DNA from: Isoetes taiwanensis | Taxonomy: Eukaryota; Streptophyta; Lycopodiopsida; Isoetales; Isoetaceae | DNA: 64,000 nucleotides | Direction: 5' to 3' | NCBI GenBank assembly: GCA_021234155.1 | Contig: JAJEKV010000005.1 | Location: 2,664,215 to 2,728,214 of the forward strand | Part shown: positions 43,680-52,950 of the stretch, piece after piece | Position numbering within the stretch: position 1 is the first letter of the stretch | Layout of the letters: each line of letters starts with the position of its first letter | Translations under genes and position numbers: made by a program | Notes under the pieces: generated by a model | What the model was told of the DNA's origin: nothing | The model's database searches: none | What the model saw: only the letters and a program-made list of their open reading frames with translations

Positions 43680-44964
43680 GCAAAAATAGAAGGCTAATCT
43701 CGTATTTACCGCCTCCATATTCTCGGCCATATTCTGCGGTTTTTTTTTTTTTTTTTTTGGAAGGAATGAAGGTTTATATTCATAATATAGGAAGTATTAC
43801 ATCAGGATCCCATCTGGATCAGATTTGAATTCAGCACAAAAATACAAATATTTCAATACACAAAAAAGATTACTATAGGAGTGAACTCAACATCTTCGTC
43901 TTTCTTGCGCAAAGAAATACTTGAAGCTCTAAGCCGATATAACTCGATTGCACAAAGAAACTCTTCTAATAAAGATGATTAGAAAAGAATCCAAAGTAAC
44001 CAGAAGTCGCCACTCTCCTTTCGGGGAAGCAACCATTGCTTCCAAGAAGACCAAAAACTGCAAGTAAATCAACAATCTGTGAGGTTGCTTTAGATGTTTG
44101 CATTGCTCTGGGATGTGAAATGCTTGTCGGCTGAATTGGTTAGACACATAGCCCAACCACCAAGACTCCTCCCTAAAGTATGGTTTATGATGTGAAGGCT
44201 TCTTCCCAGTACACAAATAAATCCCTAGCTCGGCTCTCTAAATTAATCTCATTTCTTGTAAACAACCTCAGAAATTGGATAATATACTGCTCTTTCCAAG
44301 AATCAGCTCTATACCTCTCCACCAAAGAAGAGAGAAGAAGAAAAGGAAAGGGTTCTTCCATCCGACCTTAAAACTTGGCTTAAGATATGAATCGCCAAAG
44401 AAACTTTACAACCTAAATCTGCTTTTCTTAATAGCCTTGCACAAAATTTTGCTCCACCTTATAAGCTACTGTGCAATTTCGGTGTGATCTAAAATAATAA
44501 TAGAGGAAACTGCTGTGCCAGATCCTTCCAAAATTATAAAGAGTCATAGTGCTTCCGCATTAGAGCAAAAAGACCACGTTAGTGGTACTTGCAAGAACCA
44601 AAAAGACCGCCAAGAAGCAGCTCTAAGCACAAAGAAACCAGCAATTCTTGTTTACCAGAAATCTTGAAGACAAAATGTTAGATCCCCAACTGGCACCCAG
44701 ATTTCGACCTTGAATCTCCTTTGCCGTAGCAGTGCCGGATCAGAGAGAAAGGGCGGCCTCCTCTCCGCCTCCCGCCCTAGCCGCCCCGACGGCGCCGGTA
44801 GCCAAGAAACATCCTTCTCCACTAACTATGAGACGGTTGTTTTCATCATGGATCTCCTTGAATCTCTTCATTACCACTGAAAGGGTGATGTCCACAGGCA
44901 GCTCTGGGCGCTGGGGAGTGCTATCTTGGTGTGGTCGCTTGCTAGAGGAAGATGATGATGCCAT
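43680..44964 (-). pseudogene. small coiled-coil gene, unit III, split by a retroposon
   Basis: ATG at 44964 gives MASSSSSSKRPHQDSTPQRP, then ELPVDITLSVVMKRFKEIHD and ENNR. There the 1.09-kb retroposon interrupts (43742-44833). Beyond it the gene continues NMAENMEAVNTRLA to a stop near 43660. The join matches unit II (GAGGCGGT and AGATTAG blocks in the same place). The N-terminal half, promoter and leader are cleaner than in unit II, so this copy may have been intact before the insertion. Confidence 0.6.
43742..44833 (-). mobile_element. 1.09-kb poly(A) retroposon without ORF
   Basis: A run of about 20 T at 43741-43760 is its tail on the other strand. CGGTT at 43737-43741 and 44834-44838 is the likely target-site duplication. 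The 5' end (44700-44833) is GC-rich. The 3' end, read on the minus strand, has GATGGGATCCTGATGTAATA followed by TATTATGAATATAAACCTTC, which resembles the 3' end of the LINE at 1610-3700. It has no open frame of note. It may be a non-autonomous partner of that LINE family. Confidence 0.7.
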
Positions 44965-45048
44965 CGGAGCGTAAAGGTGGAAGGCGAGGCCGGAAGTAGA
45001 AGATGAGCGAAGGGGAAGGCGATCGGAGGTCAGAGTGGACATAGGTCT

Positions 45049-45060
45049 TCTATTTATAAC
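45049..45060 (-). promoter_or_regulatory. TATA box of unit III
   Basis: Minus strand GTTATAAATAGA, about 85-95 bases before the ATG at 44964, in the same context as the unit II box. Confidence 0.75.
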
Positions 45061-45079
45061 ATACTTTTCGTAGTAGCTT

Positions 45080-45230
45080 GAGTCACACGAGTTGCTTCTC
45101 GCGTCGTATGAGGAATAAATAAATTAATTGTTTTTTTCCAGTAATATTTCATTTCTTCGAGATAAATATCACACGACGCGAAAACCTAGATATGATGTAA
45201 AAATCGACCGATGTATTTCGCGTGATGTGA
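45080..45230. repeat. hairpin repeats 9 (two adjoining)
   Basis: GAGTCACACGAG with TCGCGTCGTATGA (45080-45110) and ATATCACACGACGCGAAAA (45166-45184) with TATTTCGCGTGATGTGA (45214-45230). They lie upstream of unit III and downstream of the next minus-strand gene. Confidence 0.78.
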
Positions 45231-45299
45231 ATAAATACAAATAAAATAATTTTTATTAGGAATTTCGGAAGGACAATCAGACATAAATAATTTTACCAA

Positions 45300-46250
45300 T
45301 ACAAGTTGGAAAATATATAACTTCCAATTTTTCAAGCTTCGTCGCCAATTTCATGCTCTTTCAATCCCCACAGACTTGATCCAACAAGGCAATGACTTCC
45401 ATGTTATCGACCCCACTTCCAACCTTGGGTGAATCAAGCCTTGGCCAGACTAAAAATTTAACATATTGCTCGCCTCAAGAGACCGCTTGGTCGTCAAAAT
45501 ATTGTAGCACAACATCCCTAATTGCTATCACCCTTTCGTGTTTGATGCCAATTGGGAATGGTTCCCCGAACATGCATAATGCACGGATGTAATAGACAAA
45601 CTCGCACCTTTTGGACTGAAAGTTCTGGCGAAGACGATTATCTCCCATTAACTAATCTTGAGATATATCGTAACAATGTAGAGTCCTTCAATCTTTCCTC
45701 GTCCCAGCGTGCATGTCGGCAAGAAAAATCATCTACTTCCCACAAATAAGAACCCCCAAGCTTATCTTCTTCACATTTCTCCTCATCTATGAGGCTTATA
45801 TGTCGCCACGATTGGTGAAGGGCCCAGCCAAACCTCAGATCCCCATGGCGGCCTTTGCACCTGAGACACTTTGGAATTCTTCTTCCGTTGGTAGATTCCT
45901 CCTCTTGAGAAAAATCGAGACTCCGACCTCTCATAGGCTTCTTTAAGCTTTATAGCATTGCGGTATAAAGAAGACACTTCAAACATCTCTTTGTCCAAAT
46001 CCTCTTCAAAATCTAGGCCTAGGATTACCCATTATTCGGCCAAGGTAATTGATAAGCTCGTCTTCCCTAGCACATATTAACAAAGTCGGGTTCCTCAAGA
46101 TATCACTTAGCAATAGGTATTCTTTACCTTCCACTAAAATTGGCGTTATGTCGACAACTTCTTTTCATCCTCATCCCCATCCTCATCACCTTGAATCATC
46201 CTCCTCCTCCTCGTTCACCCAAGGCCGGTCATGTCAAAGCTAAAACTCCT
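45300..46250 (-). pseudogene. unknown minus-strand gene IV (element A)
   Basis: Read across about three frameshifts: VNEEEEDDSR; VVDITPILVEGKEYLLLSDI; LRNPTLLICAREDELINYLG; LYRNAIKLKEAYERSESRFF; LRFGWALHQSWRHISLIDEE; FVYYIRALCMFGEPFPIGIK. These are long sensible stretches with normal composition, but I recognise no domain. The acidic start recalls the other element A and B proteins. It may be one spliced gene of about 270 residues. Confidence 0.4.
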
Positions 46251-46342
46251 ACATTCTTGCTCTTCTTCTTATAGATCTATCTCCATTTCTACGCCATAGT
46301 CATCATCATCACACATAACCGACCCCCCCTGGCTTAAAGATT

Positions 46343-46790
46343 TCATTGTTTCCAAGTGTATCTTGGTTTGGCCGAAGCGAGAATGCAATAACTAGCAAAT
46401 GCAAACGGCAAAAGAGAAATAAGATACCTTCTTAAGTACAAGGACGCTACCGGAGGAGCCCGCTTCTGCAAAGATTCTTGAAAAACATCTTCGTTTGCAA
46501 ATGGGAAGCCGCCTCCTCTAGAGCTAGTTTTGGAATCCACGAGCCGGGACATCACGCAGGGCGTGTCGTTTGAGAGCTAGCGGTCCGGGTGAAAGCTAAG
46601 GCAACCTCGCTGATAGCATCCAAGCTCGCTCTTGTTTGCCATGATGTCCAACTCCTTGCAATAGAACGGATAAATTACGCTCGGGCGAACTTCCTCGTTG
46701 TCATGTGGGGCGGATGCATACCATTCCGTGAACTTCACATAACAATCCATGGCGAAGCGGCATTTTACCTAAAGCAAGAAGATGTTTAGG
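46343..46790 (-). pseudogene. unknown minus-strand gene V (element A)
   Basis: The minus strand reads MDCYVKFTEWYASAPHDNEE, then VRPSVIYPFYCKELDIMANK, and after a stop MSRLVDSKTSSRGGGFPFAN to a stop at 46343. An acceptor-like CTTTAG lies just before the first block. No family recognised. Confidence 0.4.
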
Positions 46791-46879
46791 AGCGGTAAGG
46801 CGTCATCCTTCAACTCAAGTAGCCGTTATGTCGATTATGAAAGGGACACAGCCGTTGTGGGGAGATTTGTCCGTACATT

Positions 46880-46899
46880 TTAGGGTTAGGGTTAGGGTT
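46880..46899 (+). repeat. short telomere-like repeat (TTAGGG)3
   Basis: TTTTAGGGTTAGGGTTAGGG contains three TTAGGG units directly before hairpin 10. Most land plants use TTTAGGG at chromosome ends. Three units can also arise by chance or slippage. Confidence 0.6.
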
Positions 46900-46969
46900 G
46901 GATCACACGACGCGAAGACTACTATGTGCAACAAAAAAGCACAATGCTTGCTTGGCGTACGTGTGATCC
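46900..46969. repeat. hairpin repeat 10
   Basis: GGATCACACGACGCGAAG (46900-46917) pairs with GGCGTACGTGTGATCC (about 46954-46969). It separates gene V from gene VI. Confidence 0.8.
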
Positions 46970-47099
46970 TCACGATAACATTAAAAAAAAAAAAATACAA
47001 AGTGCGAACCTAGGCTTCTAAGAAAGAAATGGACTAAGAGATTAAGCTTATAAAGCCATTACATTAAAGAATATTATACATATGAAAAAAACACAAAGG

Positions 47100-47440
47100 C
47101 ACTTCACGGCCTTTTTTCTGGGGGGTCTTTCTTCTTGTTGTATTCAGCCATAAAATTTTGACCATAGTACTCGGGATCCCTTTATCGTGGGCAGATTTCA
47201 GGCATGTCCTTGGGCATGGCGGTCCACCCGCTTTGCATGTATTGTTTGCAAGTCTGGAGTCCCTCGAGCAGTGAGACACCAACCGCTTCCGGCCATTTGA
47301 AGAGCATTTAAGACACTTGCTTGAATTCTATAACTGGTATGATGTATCGCACCACACTCTTGCAGAATCTCTTTCACGAGCCTGGCAAATGACCATCTCA
47401 GTGCTCTTTCGATGCTCTTAATCTCGCCCGAAGCTTTAAT
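47100..47440 (-). pseudogene. unknown minus-strand gene VI (element A)
   Basis: The minus strand reads YIIPVIEFKQVS, MLFKWPEAVGVSLLEGLQTC, KQYMQSGWTAMPKDMPEICP and YYGQNFMAEYNKKKDPPEKR in one frame with two stops, ending at about 47110. It probably continues the reading of 47440-47880. No family recognised. Confidence 0.4.
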
Positions 47441-47880
47441 GCCGTGGCTTCATCTTCCGCTTCCGGCCACTACCCTCACCCATCCCAAAGATTTGGGCCC
47501 GCTTGCTCGTACCGACTCTTCCGACGTCTCCTCACCCCAACATTTGCGGGCTTCCTCCTCCCCGACTCTTCCTCCGCCTCCTCACATTTCGGTCGCCTTC
47601 CCCTTTCCGGGCGTTGGGCCTCCTCCTTTGATTTGAAGGTCTGGCGCCTCCACGGGAGGAGCAGGAGGAGCAAGATGGAAGCAAGAAGAGACGGCTGCCC
47701 AATAATTAATCCGGCGTCATATTCTCGCTCTGGTCTCTCATTTTCATCCTCCGCCTCCGAACCGAGTGCACCTTCCTACTTACTCCCGAGCCGCTTCTCC
47801 CCAAATATGCCATGCGGATTTCTTTTCCGGTCTTCTGCTAGGCATGGTCGAGGAGGAGAATCTCTATCGTAGACTTCAGA
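47440..47880 (-). pseudogene. basic, Arg/Glu-rich minus-strand region VII (element A)
   Basis: The minus strand holds KEEAQRPERGRRPKCEEAEE, then ESGRRKPANVGVRRRRKSRY. The opposite strand is also open (a 142-residue Ser/Pro-rich frame), but that is probably a shadow of the GC-rich composition. No domain. Confidence 0.3.
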
Positions 47881-48173
47881 TTCGAGATGAAGGAGGCGGA
47901 CTAATGTAATCACCGGCCTTACACCACTGGATGGATCCTTGCGCTTGCTTAGTTCTTGCCATGGCTTCTCGGATGATGGCGCTTTATACTACTTAACACG
48001 ACAAAAAATAGACAACTGGCAAGAGATAAATAGTAAAAAACAGAAGTTAAAGTAAAATATGATGGTAACGTTTTTAAATAATTGTACGGAACCCTAAAAA
48101 AATATCGGACAAAATACGGAACCCGAAAAAAATATCAGACAAAAACACAAATAAAAAACCGAGATTCAAAATG

Positions 48174-48383
48174 CTAGGCGATAGACAATTTCTTGTTGAT
48201 CGCGAACTCACTAAACTTTACATTTTCCTCTTGCCTGTAACCAACCCTAATGCCATCAATGAAATGGAAGTCGTCAGCAATCTCCTCTGTCTCCATTAGC
48301 ACTCTTAGCTCTAATAATGGCCATTCGCTTTCCATGGTGGCTGTATAAATGACTTCCTCCCCTCTCCATACTCGAATATCCAC
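48174..48383 (-). CDS. unknown small protein VIII (element A)
   Basis: An open frame reading DIRVWRGEEVIYTATMESEW, PLLELRVLMETEEIADDFHF and IDGIRVGYRQEENVKFSEFA to a stop at 48174. The composition is like a folded protein, with alternating hydrophobic residues. There is no ATG at its start, so an upstream exon is likely. No family recognised. Confidence 0.4.
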   Translation of the reverse strand: MDIRVWRGEEVIYTATMESEWPLLELRVLMETEEIADDFHFIDGIRVGYRQEENVKFSEFAINKKLSIA

Positions 48384-48543
48384 CGTGACTTAGTGTTATG
48401 TTATGGTCCTCAAACGGCTCCCAAAAAAGTTGTGCACTCCTCTCTTTTCTGTTTCCTTCATTCTAGTTGACAATTAACGATAAATATTGTTGTGGAAGAA
48501 AGTATCTGAACTTAAAGGAGGACTTAACTACGCTGACCTCTCG

Positions 48544-48777
48544 TTAGTTGACCGGATGATTCGTGGAATCGAATATCCCAGTTGGAACAAAAATAAGCCA
48601 TCCACAAAATCGGCGGGGGGAGAAAGCACGATATGTCTTCTGAGACTTTTGAACTTCCCCGCGCCATCCGAATATGTTAGCAAATACCTCAAACGGTGTG
48701 AAGATTTTGAAACTCATCCTCACGCCTCCGTTTTCGGACATTCCCGCTTGCACCTCGTCGGCCATGCATTTCTTCAT
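48544..48777 (-). CDS. unknown small protein IX (element A)
   Basis: ATG at 48777 gives MKKCMADEVQAGMSENGGVR, then MSFKIFTPFEVFANIFGWRG to a stop at 48544 (77 residues). The overlapping plus-strand frame is also open, so the choice of strand rests on agreement with the neighbouring genes. No family. Confidence 0.35.
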   Translation of the reverse strand: MKKCMADEVQAGMSENGGVRMSFKIFTPFEVFANIFGWRGEVQKSQKTYRAFSPRRFCGWLIFVPTGIFDSTNHPVN

Positions 48778-49020
48778 TGCAATTACATTGTTCTCATTAG
48801 TCCGTGGGCTTAATCATGTCCGTAAAAACCAGATGCCTATACCCCCAAAGGTCACGGCATCCATACCTTGGAAAAGGACAATTCCGATCTACGTGATACC
48901 ACCAACATTACACTACTAATACTTTCGGCCGAATGACATCCACGACGTCCCGATAAAACATAAACCCGCACAATAAATTTGTTTGTAAACACGTGTCAAC
49001 GAAAAGAAATGAAAAGATAA

Positions 49021-49040
49021 GGAGATCACACGACGTGAAA
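49021..49040. repeat. hairpin-motif arm 11
   Basis: GAGATCACACGACGTGAAAC, with only a weak partner (GGTGATCC at about 49084). It lies between gene IX and the right-end gene. Confidence 0.65.
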
Positions 49041-49246
49041 CTATCTCTACGCAGTTAAGTAGGTCACAGATAGCTTCAAGGCCGTGGTGATCCGATTAAG
49101 GTGGTTACCATTTATGGGCAATTTTGGGAAGCCGCTTTTTGGTGGAGATTAGCTCTTTGGCCATATCGTAAGGGGTATATGCATGTTGTATTGTTATACT
49201 TTCCACTTTCGGCCGCTAGAATTCAACTTGAACTCTTTTATCCTAC

Positions 49247-49602
49247 CTATCCAATGTGTCCATCGCCCGATCGCCTTTGTCGCTTAACTCTATGCTCGCC
49301 CTCGTTGATGGCATCATACTCACCCACGAACCTATTGAGACAAAACCTCCCACTTCTTGACCTTGGGAGTTCGTAAATGGGGCAAGAACACGAAATTACA
49401 GGAGACATGGATTGCGATGAGGAGTGAAGGCGAGGGATGCATGTAGAGGCCGGAGTGACAAAGACTGAGAAGTTTGGCGCCAAAATTTGACAAGGGAGTT
49501 GGTGATCACGACAAGAGGGCGGTCAAAGTCACCATTATTTTGGGCGGCGGCGACTCCCAAAAAATACGCCATTAAAATGGTTGCAATAAAAGCGCAGGGC
49601 AT
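49247..49602 (-). pseudogene. unknown minus-strand gene X at the right end (element A)
   Basis: The minus strand starts MAYFLGVAAAQNNGDFDRPL and VVITNSLVKFWRQ at about 49573, then shifts to MAPNFSVFV and, near the end, FVGEYDAINEGEHRVKRQRR. It is the gene nearest the right terminus. No family recognised. Confidence 0.35.
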
Positions 49603-49743
49603 CCCCTATGAAAATACGCCATGTGGATGCCAAGTAAGCCTGCTCATCCTTCTACCTGCCAAGTAATACTGACTTTCGTAAAAAAGGCGCAAACCTGATT
49701 GGTCCTCGCGAAACTGACGTGGAAATCTTTAACCCAAGATATG

Positions 49744-49775
49744 GGCCATTTTCAGACCCCAAATCCGCCCTAATG
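49744..49775 (-). repeat. element A right terminal inverted repeat
   Basis: On the minus strand it starts CATTAGGGCGGATTTGGGGT and ends GGCC, matching 34744-34775. Confidence 0.82.
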
Positions 49776-50345
49776 TACATTTGTTGCACGTAAGCTGATA
49801 GCAGTAAGGAAAAAACTGCTTGGCTTGTCCTTCTCCTTCTCATCTTTCTTCTCTGGTAAATGCCTCACATATTGTTTATATGTTTGCACAAAATCCAATT
49901 CATGAGTGGAGACAGGTTCCTGAAAGTGAGTAGTGTCATATCTAGTTGCAGTCACCTGATAATTTTTGCTTGCTCTCTCAACAAACTGAATATACTCACC
50001 ATCCTGATCACTATCGAGAGTAAAATCACAATCTAGCAAACCATGTAATTCTGAAGCACTTCTTATACTAAACTTGGAGCAAATGTAATAGCACAATCTT
50101 TTCTGGCAGCCTCGACTATGGATAATATGATGGTCAACATCACTTAAAAGTTCCAGCTATGTAGTAAAATTAATGGCAGGGGCTTTAAAAATTTTCACAC
50201 CTACACCTTGAAGTCTGGACCTCCTAGCAGCAAGGACAAATGCATAGGTCGACCTCTTGAATATCTCATTATGTATTATGTTGAACTTGATCTCCTGCAC
50301 ACCTGTTTTTCCGATCCTCTTCTCTTGTCTTTTTCTTATCATCAT
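49776..50345 (-). pseudogene. tyrosine recombinase (Crypton/DUF3504-like), 5' part
   Basis: One frame runs from MMIRKRQEKR at 50345 to the element A insertion, broken only by a TAG at 50157-50159. It holds FVLAARRSRLQGVGVKI, SKFSIRSASELHGLLDCDFT (the Arg is placed like the first catalytic Arg), DGEYIQFVERASKN (Lys), VQTYKQYVRHLPEK and SSFFLTAI. This order fits the catalytic domain of DUF3504/Crypton-type tyrosine recombinases, and the rest follows at 34743-33872. Such enzymes cut and join DNA through a tyrosine. It could be from a Crypton transposon or a tamed host gene; the introns in the 3' part favour the second or a captured copy. Confidence 0.7.
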
Positions 50346-50619
50346 GGAAAAACTTAGTGGCTATTAATAGCCAAATGACGATTTTTTAGGGGGTCTAGGC
50401 AATTTTTGCGGCAAATTTTATGAAGGCAAATTTCTTCAAAGAAAAATATAAAGTAGCCATAGTTAAAACAAGTACTCCGTTATTTTTTTTTGGATTAGCT
50501 AAACAATTTATCCCCTTTTCCTTAAAGAAAAAGGGATTAGGCTTTCTTTGTATTACAATATTTGTATATTAAATTGTTAATAGTCAAACAAAAATGAATT
50601 CTTATTAAGGATTTTTACA

Positions 50620-51260
50620 CATCCAGGGAATAAATTACTAATCGCATATTTCTTATTAGCCAGAATGACTTTAGCTAAACTTGCTCGATATTAATCCCAA
50701 AACTTTCTGTGGTTTAGCTAAACTTTACACATTTTTCCTCTCATACTTTCTAGTGTTTAGCTAAACTAACCCAAACATCATCCCTAAATTTTCTATAGTG
50801 TGGCCAACGGAAAATATTAAGCCAAATTACTATACTTTTTTTCAATCATTTCCACTTATTTTAGTCATTTTCTTTGTGAAAACATTGTAAAATAATGTTA
50901 ACTAGCAAAGTGTAGGACTCAAATTAATTCATAATGCTAGAAACTAAACTACTAATCATATATTTCATATAAACTAGAACGGTGTTAGCTAAACTAGCCC
51001 GAAATTCATTCTAAAAGTTTCTATGGTTTGGCGAAACAATATAAAATTTCACTCTCTTACTTTCTAGCCTTTGGCTAAAGAGCTCCAGGGTTGGTGCAGT
51101 CCCGGAAAAAGTTAAGCTAAAAGTATTATTTTTTTCCCAATATTCTCCATTTACTTTAGCCAATTTTTTTTGAAAATGTGCTAGAAAATCGCCAAATAGC
51201 TAAGTTTAGCCCTTAAATTATTCCATGTACACATCCCCACCTACCATCATCAGTTATAGT
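50620..51260. repeat. 313-bp diverged tandem repeat
   Basis: TACTAATC at 50637 and 50950 begins two matching stretches with repeated TTAGCTAAAC and TTTCTA blocks. No coding potential was seen. Confidence 0.7.
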
Positions 51261-51769
51261 AGTTTTTCAAACTATGATACCACATATGCGTCTTCAAAAA
51301 GAAATTGAAAGAGATGGCCAATATCCATTTAGATGCCCGAGTTGGTTGCATAACATCTTCCTTCAAGTTTTAGAGATGAGTGCAATTTGATCACCATATC
51401 TCGAAGGGTGTCGTTCCATTGAATGTTTCAGACTATAGATATTATGAACTATGTTGTGAGCTTAGTATGTTCAAATTATTGCGTGTTTCTTGATTGTTGA
51501 TTATTATTTGTAATTGTAGTACAACATGTCTAAAGCTACCAAATTTATATTGTTTTACTTCTTCTAATTAAAAAAATTAGTGAAGCAAAAGTTTAAAGAA
51601 ATACTTGATTCAAAAGTTTTGCCAAGTCCACATACATATAAATGTAATGATAATAATAATTTTAGCCAAATCTATATCATAAAATACTATAAGATTTTAA
51701 AAATAGCCAAACCATTTTTTATGAAAATATATTTTTATGAAAATATATATAGTATGCCTAATTTTTCTC

Positions 51770-52495
51770 TGGTGTTTGGGTATAAAGTAAGCGAAAAGAT
51801 ATCACCTACTACCAAGGAGGGAGTAGAATCCATGGAAAAGGTATCTTATAGAATACTTATTTGATGCTTGATGTATTTAAGAGGAGCTACAAGGCCTACC
51901 ATCTCATTTGTAGTGAATTTACCTAAGCAACACTGGTCTATTGCAAAAAGAATTTTGAGGTATCTTAAAGGCACCATTAATTTTGGAATTAACTATGGAA
52001 AGACACGTTGCAAATTACTGGGATATGCTGATGCAAACTAGGGTGGTGATGTTAATCACATGCATTTTACTTTTGGTTACGTTTTAATGTTTGAAGGTGG
52101 TTCCATAAGTTGGAAATGTAAGAAGCAAACAACAATATCATTGTTAAGCACAGAGGCAGAGTATAATGCTACAAAGTTGGCAGTAAAAGAGAGTATTTGG
52201 ATGAAAGAATGCTTAATGAAGTTGGAGTAATAGATAGTGTTCCAACAATGTTATATTCAGATGGTGTAAGCTGTATTGCAATGACTAAGAATTATTTTAT
52301 GCATAAGAGATTGAAGCATATTGAGATTAAGCAACATTTGATCAAGGAAATGGTACAAAAGGATTTAATATCAATGGCGTATATAACAACAACAGAGAAG
52401 TTAGCCGATATCTTGACCAAAGCATTGAGCGAGCCTAGATATAATTTGTTGAAAGAAAGAATTGATGGAAGATGTTTGATTAAAATGGAGTAAAA
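51770..52495 (+). pseudogene. second copia element: reverse transcriptase end and RNase H
   Basis: SPTTKEGVESMEKVSYRI, IAKRILRYLKGTINFGINY, LLGYADAN and GGSISWKCKKQTTISLLSTE, then AEYNATKLAVKESIW, are the end of copia reverse transcriptase and RNase H. 52197-52493 continues MLYSDGVSCIAM, LKHIEIKQHLI and KLADILTKAL. Stops and shifts near 51862 and 52039 disable it. It may be the other part of the element seen at 31.2-33.6 kb. Confidence 0.85.
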
Positions 52496-52950
52496 AATAG
52501 AGAAATATCTAATGAAGGAAAAAGGAAGAAAATATTAGCCTAGGTTTGCAATGTTTTTTTTATTGTTTCGAAGATGTAAATATTAGGTTAATATGGTCCT
52601 GAACTAATGCTCAGATTGTGTGTCTCTCAAAAGCTCGGGTACCAATTGATATAGCCTTTAGAACCTCTTTGTTTAAATCAACAACAAATAATGATCAGCT
52701 ACCTTCAAGCTTAGCAATCCCGCAAAACACTTCTTGCCTTTAATTAGAATACTTGGCCTATCATGTGGAATATTATCCGAGACCTTTGAAAATGGTTACT
52801 TATCCATTAAACCTCTTGCTCAAGAGCCACTCCCCCGAGCTCGTGCAATATCATGAACCATTGAATATACAACGATAGAAAACACAGAAGAATAGGCCAG
52901 TGAACAGTTGCTCAAGTCAGGTGGTTCTGTTGACGTCGATCTAGCAACTA

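Larger units (their letters stand above)
34744..49775. mobile_element. element A: 15.0-kb multi-gene DNA transposon
   Basis: The ends are inverted repeats sharing CATTAGGG, then GGATTTGGGGTCT and AAAATGGCC (34744-34775 and 49744-49775). The element sits inside a tyrosine-recombinase gene whose two halves lie on either side, which supports these ends. No convincing target-site duplication is seen beyond the ends. Inside are an internal second copy of the left end (from 37198), a two-exon acidic-protein gene, a decayed transposase-like gene on the plus strand, and about nine small minus-strand genes. A hairpin repeat family lies between genes. The superfamily is not clear: the terminal sequence is not CACTA, and the transposase is not a plant hAT, Mutator or Harbinger type that I can recognise. 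Confidence 0.7.

Noticed and set aside
47444-47872. 142-residue Ser/Pro-rich plus-strand frame
   Set aside because: It is opposite the minus-strand reading that agrees with neighbouring genes; the openness follows from GC-rich composition.
34744-49775. Element A as a CACTA transposon
   Set aside because: The ends do not begin CACTA, no 3-bp duplication is seen, and no CACTA transposase motif was found, although repeated internal motifs are reminiscent.
34744-49775. Element A as an integrated large virus, because of hairpins between genes
   Set aside because: No capsid, polymerase or packaging gene was recognised; the inverted ends and the clean placement inside a gene fit a transposon better. 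Kept only as a remote alternative.
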